Part shown: positions 1 through 6,567 of the stretch, in pieces | Numbering within the stretch: the first letter of the stretch is position 1 | Layout of the letters: the number at the start of each line of letters is the position of its first letter | NCBI GenBank assembly: GCA_003139695.1 | Contig: PLJM01000020.1 | Location: 1 to 64,000 of the forward strand | Direction: 5' to 3' | Source of the DNA: Candidatus Dormiibacterota bacterium | GTDB lineage: Bacteria; Chloroflexota; Dormibacteria; Dormibacterales; Dormibacteraceae | DNA: 64,000 nt | Notes under the pieces: generated by a model | The model's input: only the letters and a program-made list of their open reading frames with translations | Databases searched by the model: none | What the model was told of the DNA's origin: nothing | Made by a program: the position numbers and the translations under genes

Positions 1-14
1 CGGCCATCGGCTAT

Positions 15-43
15 TGAATAATACGAGAACAATAGTGAATAAT
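15..43 (+). promoter_or_regulatory. paired direct repeat upstream of the CuA oxidoreductase operon (candidate operator)
   Basis: The octamer TGAATAAT occurs at 15-22 and again at 36-43, a period of 21 bases (two helical turns). It lies in an AT-rich patch of otherwise GC-rich DNA, about 40 bases before the first start codon. TTGAAT (14-19) and TAATAT (40-45) resemble promoter boxes, but their spacing of 20 is too long for a standard sigma-70 promoter. The geometry fits tandem binding of a regulator; which one cannot be told. Inference from pattern only. Confidence 0.35.
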
Positions 44-81
44 ATGGGTACCGTGAGAATCGGAGCGGGAGGTTGGAGCCG

Positions 82-627
82 GTGATCACATACCTGGCTC
101 TTGGGATCTTCCTGGTCGGAGCGTTGGCCCTCGGTTGCGTCTTCGTGGTGGTTTCACAGGTGGCGCGCCGCGGTCCCACGCCGTATCCGGAGGTGGCCGG
201 ACGGGCTTACCGGCTGCGACTGTTCTGGTTTTTCGCACTCGGCGGCATATTGGCAGCGGTGTTCCTTACCGCGTTGCCCTACGTCCCATACGCGAACTAC
301 CGACTCGCCTCGGGACCGGCGGCGATGCACGTCAATGTTGCCGGCAGCCAGTACTCCTGGCGGCTCGACGGCACGGTCGGAACTGGGGGCAAGGTGGATT
401 TCGCGGTCACCAGCCTCGATGTCAATCATGGCTTCGGGCTCTACGACCCCTCCGGTCACCTGGTCGGACAGGTGCAAGCAATGCCCGGATACACCAATCA
501 CCTGGTTCTGCAGTTGTCCGAGCCGGGTGATTACACCGTCCGTTGCCTCGAGTACTGCGGTCCCGGCCACAGCTCCATGTTCATGGCCCTTCACGTGTCC
601 ACATGCAAGACCGGCTGCTGCTGCTGA
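82..627 (+). CDS. CuA-containing subunit II of a heme-copper oxidoreductase
   Basis: A 181-residue protein. It receives electrons at a binuclear CuA centre and passes them to subunit I. Two N-terminal membrane helices (about residues 2-27 and 47-70) are followed by a periplasmic cupredoxin domain. All CuA ligands are present: His116, Cys155, Glu157 (carbonyl ligand), Cys159, His163 and Met166, in the motif CLEYCGPGHSSM. GTG at 82 is preferred over TTG at 73 because the GGGAGGT ribosome site at 67-73 sits 8 bases before it. The protein ends in an unusual Cys-rich tail (STCKTGCCC), encoded where the gene overlaps the start of subunit I by 25 bases. Shorter than typical A-family subunit II, in line with ba3-like enzymes. 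Whether the terminal acceptor is O2 or NO depends on subunit I. Confidence 0.9.
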   Translation: MITYLALGIFLVGALALGCVFVVVSQVARRGPTPYPEVAGRAYRLRLFWFFALGGILAAVFLTALPYVPYANYRLASGPAAMHVNVAGSQYSWRLDGTVGTGGKVDFAVTSLDVNHGFGLYDPSGHLVGQVQAMPGYTNHLVLQLSEPGDYTVRCLEYCGPGHSSMFMALHVSTCKTGCCC

Positions 628-2132
628 GGCAGCTCCGCGCCCAGCGGATCACCAGGATCTGGCTGGTGACCAGCGGTTTGGTCTTGCTGGGCTTGGCCCT
701 GGCCGGCGGCTCCATGCGACTAGCTCAAGCCAGCGGCGGCAACCTGTTCAGCGCCGACGTCTTCTACGAGGTGATTAGCGTCCACGGCAGTGGAATGGTG
801 GTTGTGGGCCTGATGGCCGGGGCGGGGGTGCTCTGGTATGTGGTGAGCAATGAGATCGAGCTCAGCGTCACCCTCAACCGAATCGTCTTTTTACTGACTC
901 TGAGCGGCCTGGTCATGATCGTGCTGGCGGTCATGGTTTTCGGCTACTCGTCCGCCTGGACGTTCCTCTACCCGTTGCCCGAGAACCCTGGCTCAGGAAT
1001 AGCGACCGCGGCGATCGGCGCGGCCGGCTACCTGATCGGCTTGGCACTGGCGGTCGTCGGTTTCCTGCTCTGGTGCCTCGACTTCTTGCGGGCGGGCCTC
1101 AAGCGCTGCGGCAGTCTCCAGCGGCTTCTCGGCTTCTACGTCTTCGGCTCGGCAGGCCACGATCACTCTGGTGAGAACGATCCGACCACGACCAACCCGA
1201 GCCTTATCGCCGGCACCGTGTGTGCGATCCTCGGCCTCAGCGCCTGCGTCATCGGCGCTTTGATCGTGGTGTTAATGCTGACCAGCCTGGTCTTCCCCAG
1301 CCTGACGCTGAACGCGCTGGTGGCGAAGAACATGATCTACTTCACCGGCCACACGCTCGCCAACCTCCAGATCTACGTGGCTGCCGGCATCGCCTACAGC
1401 GTTCTACCCCTATACACGAAGCGCCCTTGGCGCTTGAGCCGCGCCCTGGTTGCCGGCTGGCTGGCCACGCTGGCGATCGTCATGCTGGCCTTCTTCCATC
1501 ACCTGTACCAGGACTTCGCCCAGCCCGAAGCCGTGCAGTGGGTGGGGAACGTCGTCTCATATGCGGCGGCCATCCCTCCGATGACTGTGACCATCTACGG
1601 CGGGCTGGTGCTCGTATGGCGTTCCGGCATCAGATGGAGCGCAGCTCCACTGTTCACGCTCATGGCCATGGCCGGCTGGGCGATCGGTGGGTTCGGGGCT
1701 GTGATCGACTCCACCATTTCGCTCAACCAGCTCTTCCACAACACGCTCTGGGTACCCGCTCACTTTCACACCTACATGGCGTTGGGAGTGATGTTCTTCC
1801 TGATCGGCGCCACCTATCACGTCATTCCGAAACTCACCGGCCGGCAGATGAAGGAAAACGTCGGACGCCGTGCGGCGGCTCTGATGGGTTTCGGCGGTTA
1901 CGGTCTGGTGCTGTGCTGGTACATCTCGGGCAGCATGTCCGCGCCCAGGCGATATTTCTATCCACTGTCCGGCACAGAAGTTCTGGCGTGGGTTGGGGTG
2001 GCGTGCGCCGCGGTGGCCCTGACGGGGGCTGTCATGGTCTGCTACGACCTCGTCGACGTCTTCTTGACCTCACCCCACTACAACCTGCCCAAGCCTGCAC
2101 CCAGCTCTGAGCTTGTACCCAGCGAGGTCTAG
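603..2132 (+). CDS. heme-copper oxidase superfamily subunit I, B-family-like, lacking the active-site Tyr
   Basis: A 509-residue polytopic membrane protein. His61 (helix II, VHGSGMV) and His389 fit the low-spin heme ligands and His387 the high-spin heme ligand (AHFHTYM). CuB ligands are His250 (TGHTLAN), His299 and His300 (FFHHLYQDF). Local sequence around helix X (VIPKLTG) and the His pair resembles Thermus ba3 oxidase as I remember it. In ba3 the helix VI motif is GHPIVY, with a Tyr cross-linked to the first CuB His. Here an ungapped match puts Asn254 at that site; the nearest Tyr is residue 258. Loss of this Tyr is a hallmark of NO reductases in the superfamily, including CuA-bearing types. 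The protein could therefore be an NO reductase or an atypical oxidase. ATG at 603 is the best start: it overlaps subunit II and implies translational coupling. Confidence 0.88.
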   Translation: MQDRLLLLRQLRAQRITRIWLVTSGLVLLGLALAGGSMRLAQASGGNLFSADVFYEVISVHGSGMVVVGLMAGAGVLWYVVSNEIELSVTLNRIVFLLTLSGLVMIVLAVMVFGYSSAWTFLYPLPENPGSGIATAAIGAAGYLIGLALAVVGFLLWCLDFLRAGLKRCGSLQRLLGFYVFGSAGHDHSGENDPTTTNPSLIAGTVCAILGLSACVIGALIVVLMLTSLVFPSLTLNALVAKNMIYFTGHTLANLQIYVAAGIAYSVLPLYTKRPWRLSRALVAGWLATLAIVMLAFFHHLYQDFAQPEAVQWVGNVVSYAAAIPPMTVTIYGGLVLVWRSGIRWSAAPLFTLMAMAGWAIGGFGAVIDSTISLNQLFHNTLWVPAHFHTYMALGVMFFLIGATYHVIPKLTGRQMKENVGRRAAALMGFGGYGLVLCWYISGSMSAPRRYFYPLSGTEVLAWVGVACAAVALTGAVMVCYDLVDVFLTSPHYNLPKPAPSSELVPSEV

Positions 2133-2745
2133 ATCGGCGTCTGCGGGCGCCCGAGATTGGCTTACCGGGCCGTTGCTGCTGTTGATTCTTGTGTCGCCGA
2201 CGGTGGCGGGTCTGAGTGCTCAGAGCCTGGTCATGCATCACTTCGCGCATTGGTTGTGGGTTGTCGCCGGAGCCATCGTTGGCTACCAGTTCCGCGATCT
2301 GGTGAGGCTTCCGGGGCGAACTCTTGTGGCCTGGGCGGGCCTGGTTGCCGCGTTCTCGTGGCACTTGCCGCCCCTGCTCAACTGGGCCGAGACCAATCAA
2401 GGGGCACACATATTCGCGCACGTGACGCTGCTGGTCGGAGGCGGCGCCATGGGCTGGGCGGTGCCCCAGCTCAGTGGGGCACGGAAAGGAGCGCTGTTCA
2501 TCACCGCCAACGTCGTCATGTGGCCCATCGTGCTGGCTGAGCTTGCAAACGCCTTCGTCTATCCGAGCTACCCCGGCCAGGCGACCGCCGCTGGAATCGC
2601 GGAGTTGGTGGCGATGCCGCTGGCCTGGCTGGTGCTCGCCTTTTGGGGACCACTCCGCCGAGGGCTTGCGCGACCCGGAGCCACCAACGCGGTCCAGGGG
2701 CTGCTTGTGGTGGCGGCCCTGGTCGGCTGGGTCTTGCCGTTCTGA
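2113..2745 (+). CDS. multi-pass membrane protein, DUF1404/CtaG-like, of the oxidoreductase operon
   Basis: A 210-residue protein with about six hydrophobic helices. It starts at a TTG that overlaps the end of subunit I by 20 bases. It is rich in membrane-embedded His residues (MHHFAHW near residue 41, FSWHLPP, AHIFAH), a pattern seen in CtaG-like and DUF1404 proteins that accompany heme-copper oxidases. A role in cofactor insertion or as an accessory subunit is inferred from operon position; the family assignment is from memory and only moderately sure. It has no extra-membrane domain. Confidence 0.6.
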   Translation: MYPARSRSASAGARDWLTGPLLLLILVSPTVAGLSAQSLVMHHFAHWLWVVAGAIVGYQFRDLVRLPGRTLVAWAGLVAAFSWHLPPLLNWAETNQGAHIFAHVTLLVGGGAMGWAVPQLSGARKGALFITANVVMWPIVLAELANAFVYPSYPGQATAAGIAELVAMPLAWLVLAFWGPLRRGLARPGATNAVQGLLVVAALVGWVLPF

Positions 2746-2860
2746 TGCCGAAACTGTCGAGGAAACGGCCGTCGGAATCAGTTGATTCCGTGTTCACGGT
2801 GAATCGAGGTCACTGTCGCCCGGCCTTCCCGCCGCCGGAATCCCGCCATGCGAGGAGAGA

Positions 2861-3301
2861 TTGGACGAGACCTGGCGTCTGATCCACCTGGTCGCTGCGG
2901 CCTTCTGGCTCGGCGGCCTGATCTTCCTTGCGGTGGTTGCAGTGATCGCGGCGCGCACTCTGGACCAGCCGACATTCCGACGCTTGATGTCACGAACGGG
3001 GCGTGCCTTCCTGTTCGGGTCCGTCATAGCGTGGGCCCTGATCGCCGTATCGGGGGCGGCGATGGCGTGGCCCCGGCTCGGCTACAGCTTCTCGGCGATC
3101 CCACGAACGGATTTGGGCCGCCTCCTGGAAACGAAGACCAGCCTCGCAGTATTGGTCGTGGCGCTCACCGGCGTTCACGCAATGGCCGGGCGCCGCACGG
3201 ATTCTCGTCGCGCGATCGCCGTCTCCCGCGTGGTGTCCACGTTGCTGTTCCTGGTGACGCTGGGGATCTTCTGGCTGGCGGTCAGGATGACCGAAGGCTA
3301 G
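2861..3301 (+). CDS. CopD-like/DUF2269-like four-helix membrane protein
   Basis: A 146-residue protein with four hydrophobic segments (about 8-30, 48-70, 92-108, 122-142). The N-terminal motif IHLVAAAFWLGG is typical of CopD/CtaG-type copper-handling or heme-binding membrane proteins. TTG at 2861 is preceded by AGGAG at 2853-2857. It follows the DUF1404-like gene after a 115-base gap and is probably the last member of the oxidoreductase unit. A copper-delivery or heme-binding accessory role is inferred. Confidence 0.6.
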   Translation: MDETWRLIHLVAAAFWLGGLIFLAVVAVIAARTLDQPTFRRLMSRTGRAFLFGSVIAWALIAVSGAAMAWPRLGYSFSAIPRTDLGRLLETKTSLAVLVVALTGVHAMAGRRTDSRRAIAVSRVVSTLLFLVTLGIFWLAVRMTEG

Positions 3302-3357
3302 GACCGCCAGACCACGACTTCCTGCCGGTCTGATTGAGACGATCCGCCGGCGGGGGC

Positions 3358-3582
3358 TCAGTCCTCGTTTGACGCGTCAATCGCATCCTTCCAGAGGCGG
3401 CGGACCTCGACCCATTCCCCTTCGCCGAGCATCGACTCGGCCATCGGAAACAGCACGTTCGCCTCCTTCTATATATGGGGAGGAATGAGGTGGGCCGCTC
3501 CCTTGTTGGGCGCTGCCAAGAGGCGATTTCGTACAGCAACGCCCGTGGCAAACCGCGTTAATTGGGTGGTACTGAGCGCCAC
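3358..3582 (-). pseudogene. hemerythrin (HHE) domain remnant with in-frame stop
   Basis: Read on the minus strand, the C-terminal part of a hemerythrin cation-binding domain is clear: IPPHI, a stop (TAG, complement of 3469-3471), then KEANVLFPMAE, ending at a TGA at 3358-3360. HI-x-KE-x3-LFPMAE is the family's signature for the last iron ligands, where x is often Gln; CAG to TAG would be a single change. Upstream of the stop the frame stays open to a GTG at 3580-3582, but the first half of the domain (H..HHxxE) is absent. Hemerythrins bind O2 or NO, which would suit the neighbouring heme-copper operon, tail-to-tail with this remnant. A sequencing error at the stop is possible, but the missing N-terminus still argues for decay. 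No gene is seen in 3583-3808. Confidence 0.6.
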
Positions 3583-3808
3583 TCAGTGAATTAGGGCCGT
3601 TATTTCCGAACTGGGTTCAGCGATCTGTTAACTACCGGCCAGTTCATTCTGGCTTGCTGTCGATAAGCCGTTGCTATCGCCAGCCCAGTTCGTTGTGCGC
3701 CAGCATCAACTGTCTCTCTCGGTAATTCCGCCATCGTGGCCCCACATCCAACTCTTCGCGTGTCGCCGCAGACATTCATCGGCCGCCCTCGGCGGTCATA
3801 AGTAAGCT

Positions 3809-4098
3809 ATGGGCAGCCCCGGCCACCCTCGCTTGGAGTTCCCGACCCTGGCAAGAGTCACCCAACATCCGATAGACACAAAGCTGCGATCGGCGGTGTC
3901 CTACTACGTTGAGCGGGCCTACGACGAGGCCGACGCCGCCCAGCATTCGGTCGCCGACCACGAGGCCATCCTGTCCCCTGCCGACGGGGTGACCATGTCC
4001 CGGCGGCCGCCGCTTTGGTGCGCCACCTCGAGGAGAGCGCCGTGGTAGCGGTGGCCTCGGCGGAACAGCTGCTCGAGACCGGGAGCGTGGCGTCGTGA
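3809..4098 (+). pseudogene. GntR-family regulator remnant (C-terminal FCD domain, frameshifted)
   Basis: The frame from ATG 3809 contains DHEAIL near residue 50. After a one-base shift at the G-run around 3985-3989 it continues GDHVPAAAALVRHLEES and ends at TGA 4096-4098. The pair (D/E)H-x-AI-L ... GD-x3-A-x6-HL is the C-terminal signature of FCD effector domains in FadR-type GntR repressors. The DNA-binding N-terminus is absent (a stop lies just upstream at 3803-3805). The final TGA overlaps the GTG start of the monooxygenase, so the intact ancestor was probably the local regulator of that operon. The indel in a homopolymer could be an assembly error, but the missing half could not. Confidence 0.5.
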
Positions 4099-5255
4099 CG
4101 GGCGGCAGGCACGCCGAGATCGCGGGAGGCGGCTACGCCGGACTGATGATGGCCTTGCTGCTGGCCCAGCGTGGTTGGACCGTGACCGTGCACGAGCGCT
4201 CGGACGCCGTGCGCGAGATCGGCGCCGGAATCTTCCTGCACAACAACGGCCTGTTGGTGCTGGAGGAGGCGGGACTGATGGAGGAGCTGGCGCCCAAGGG
4301 TGAACGTCTGCTTCGTGACCGCATGGTCGACCATCGTGTGCGCGTCATGCAGGAGCGCGACCTCTCCGGGCCCAATACTCGGCGCTGGAGCTTCCCACGC
4401 CAAGCGCCAATCGAGGTCCTGCACGGCGCCGCCACTCGGGCTGGGGTCGAGATCCTCACCGGTTCGGCCATCAAGTCGGCGCACGCGGACGGCGTGCTGG
4501 TCGGCGAGGACGGGCGCGAGCACCGTGCAGACCTCGTGATCGGCGCCGATGGCTATCGCTCCGCCGTGCGCAACTCGCTGGGCCTGACTCGATCGGAGCG
4601 GCGCCTGCCCACGACCTCGATCCGCTTCCTGTTGCCTGGGCGCGGGCTTGCGCCAGAGCCGATGTCGACCGAGTACTGGTCGCGGCGCCGCCGGATCGCG
4701 CTGGCCGCCTGCGGACCCGATCACACGTACTGCTACATGGCCTGCCCGGAGAGCGACAGCCCCGGCTCCGAAGCCCCGATCAACGTGGAATCGTGGAGCG
4801 ACCACTTCCCCAACCTGCGAGAAGTCTTCGAGCTGCTCCACCGGTCGGAGCCGTACAAGGCCTACTACAGCTGGGTTCAGGCGCACGCCTGGTCGAGGGG
4901 CAAGGTGGCGTTGCTGGGCGACGCCGCGCACGCCCTGCCGCCGACGCTAGGGCAGGGCAGCAACCTGGCCATGTCCAACGCCCGCTCGCTGGTGACCTTC
5001 CTGGAGAGGATTCATGACGTGCCGGCGGCGCTGGTCGCCTGGGAGCGTGCGGTTCGGCCGACGACCGAGGCGACCCAATCCTGGGCCCGCCATTACGACC
5101 GCTTGACCAAGTACTGGCCCAACTCTATGAGTGGAGTGCGGGCCCGCATCATCTGGGCGTTCGGCGCCTCTCCGCAGCTGAACGCCCGAATGCGCCGCGC
5201 CGACCGCACGCCGCCGATCACCGATCCCGTGCGTGCGCAGGGCGCGATGCGATGA
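4095..5255 (+). CDS. FAD-dependent (group A) aromatic monooxygenase
   Basis: A 386-residue class A flavoprotein hydroxylase. It has an N-terminal FAD ADP-binding motif GGGYAG (about 11-16), a central DG motif (VIGADGYRSAVR, about residues 150-161) and a C-terminal GD motif (LLGDAAHALPPTLGQG, about 274-289). These enzymes insert one O atom into an activated aromatic ring using NAD(P)H and O2. It starts at GTG inside the TGA of the regulator remnant and overlaps the next gene by 4 bases. Coupling to a molybdenum hydroxylase suggests successive hydroxylation of an aromatic or N-heteroaromatic substrate, as in nicotinate-type pathways. The substrate is unknown. Confidence 0.85.
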   Translation: MTGGRHAEIAGGGYAGLMMALLLAQRGWTVTVHERSDAVREIGAGIFLHNNGLLVLEEAGLMEELAPKGERLLRDRMVDHRVRVMQERDLSGPNTRRWSFPRQAPIEVLHGAATRAGVEILTGSAIKSAHADGVLVGEDGREHRADLVIGADGYRSAVRNSLGLTRSERRLPTTSIRFLLPGRGLAPEPMSTEYWSRRRRIALAACGPDHTYCYMACPESDSPGSEAPINVESWSDHFPNLREVFELLHRSEPYKAYYSWVQAHAWSRGKVALLGDAAHALPPTLGQGSNLAMSNARSLVTFLERIHDVPAALVAWERAVRPTTEATQSWARHYDRLTKYWPNSMSGVRARIIWAFGASPQLNARMRRADRTPPITDPVRAQGAMR

Positions 5256-6079
5256 AACCCGCGCAATTCGAATACCACGCTCCGACCGACGTGGGCGAGG
5301 CGGTCCGGCTGCTATCGGCGCTGGGCGAGAACGCGCGGCTCCTGGCCGGCGGGCAGAGCCTGATGCCCATGCTCAACCTCCGGCTGGCGCGTCCCGAGGC
5401 GATCGTCGACATTAATCGGATAGCGGCGCTCGCCTATCACCGGCTGGAGGATGAAACCCTTGTAATCGGCGCGCTCTGCCGCCAGCGCGACATCGAGCGC
5501 GACCAGGAGGTGCTCGCCCGCTGTGCCGCGATCGCCGACGCCGTTCCGCTGATCGGCCACATCGGGATTCGCAACCGAGGGACCGTGGTTGGGAGCCTGG
5601 CCCATGCGGACCCCGCGGCGGAGTGGCCGGTGCTCGCGGTCCTGCTCGACGCCACATTAGAGGTGGAGAGCGCTGCCGGCCGGCGTTCGATCGCTGCCAA
5701 GGACTTCTTCAAGGGTCTCTTCGCCACCGACCTGCGGGCCGGAGAGCTGGTGGTCGAGGCCCGTTTTCCGCTGCCGCCCGAGGGTGCCGGAAGCGCCTTC
5801 ATCGAGGTGGCGCGACGTCACGGCGACTTTGCGCTCGGCGCGGCGGCGGCTGTCGTCGAGCTGGCTGCCGACGGCAGCGTGGCCGCAGCCCGGCTGGCGC
5901 TGGGCGGCTTCGACAGCGTGCCGGTCCGAGCCACGCCCGACCCGGCTGTAGTCGCCACAGAGGTGCACCCGGTCGACGACGTCCACGCGCCGGCCGCCTA
6001 CCGCAGCAAGCTCGCTGAGACGCTGGCGCGGCGGGCACTCGAACTCGCCGAGCAGCGCGCTCGCAAGGCAGACCGATGA
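5252..6079 (+). CDS. molybdenum hydroxylase FAD subunit (CoxM/CutM-like)
   Basis: A 275-residue medium subunit of a xanthine dehydrogenase/CO dehydrogenase-type enzyme, carrying electrons from the Fe-S subunit through FAD. Both FAD-binding signatures are present: AGGQSLMPMLNLR (about 31-43) and a variant of TVGGNLAHADP, here TVVGSLAHADP (about 111-121). It starts at ATG in the ATGA overlap with the monooxygenase and overlaps the small subunit in the same way. The order M-S-L matches the cox/cut arrangement. Confidence 0.9.
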   Translation: MKPAQFEYHAPTDVGEAVRLLSALGENARLLAGGQSLMPMLNLRLARPEAIVDINRIAALAYHRLEDETLVIGALCRQRDIERDQEVLARCAAIADAVPLIGHIGIRNRGTVVGSLAHADPAAEWPVLAVLLDATLEVESAAGRRSIAAKDFFKGLFATDLRAGELVVEARFPLPPEGAGSAFIEVARRHGDFALGAAAAVVELAADGSVAAARLALGGFDSVPVRATPDPAVVATEVHPVDDVHAPAAYRSKLAETLARRALELAEQRARKADR

Positions 6080-6567
6080 ACGAGGTCGAGGTCAGGCTGG
6101 CCGTCAACGGCCGAGAGCGCACCGCGCGATGCGAACCGCGAATGACGCTTGCGGACTTCCTGCGCGGCCATCTCGGTCTGACCGGCACTCACCTCGGCTG
6201 CGAGCACGGTGTCTGCGGCGCCTGCACGGTGCTGCTCGACGGCGCCACCGCACGCTCCTGCCTGATGCTGGCGGTGCAGGCGCAGGGCCACGAGGTGACC
6301 ACGATCGAAGGTCTTGGCACGCCCGAAAACCCGCACCTGCTGATGCGCGCGTTCAGCGAGATGCACGGCCTGCAGTGCGGTTTCTGCACCCCCGGGTTCA
6401 TCCTCTCCGCGCACGAGTACCTGCGCGAGAACCCGCGTCCCGACAGGCTGGCGATGCGCAAGGACCTGAGCGGCAACATCTGCCGCTGCACCGGCTACGT
6501 GAAGATCTTCGAGGCTGTCGAACGCGCGGCGGAGCTAATGGAAGATCCCGAATCGGTGCGCTCATGA
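6076..6567 (+). CDS. molybdenum hydroxylase [2Fe-2S] subunit (CoxS/CutS-like)
   Basis: A 163-residue small subunit with two [2Fe-2S] clusters. The plant-ferredoxin-type cluster is bound by GCEHGVCGACT plus a following Cys (SCLM). The second cluster is bound by QCGFCTPGF and ICRCTGY. All eight Cys are present. It transfers electrons from the Mo centre to FAD. It overlaps its neighbours by 4 bases on both sides. Confidence 0.95.
   Translation: MNEVEVRLAVNGRERTARCEPRMTLADFLRGHLGLTGTHLGCEHGVCGACTVLLDGATARSCLMLAVQAQGHEVTTIEGLGTPENPHLLMRAFSEMHGLQCGFCTPGFILSAHEYLRENPRPDRLAMRKDLSGNICRCTGYVKIFEAVERAAELMEDPESVRS

Noticed and set aside
3858-4931. 357-codon open frame on the minus strand over the flavin monooxygenase
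   Set aside because: It is antisense to a gene with clear FAD motifs, has no recognisable domain, and reflects the codon bias of high-GC DNA.
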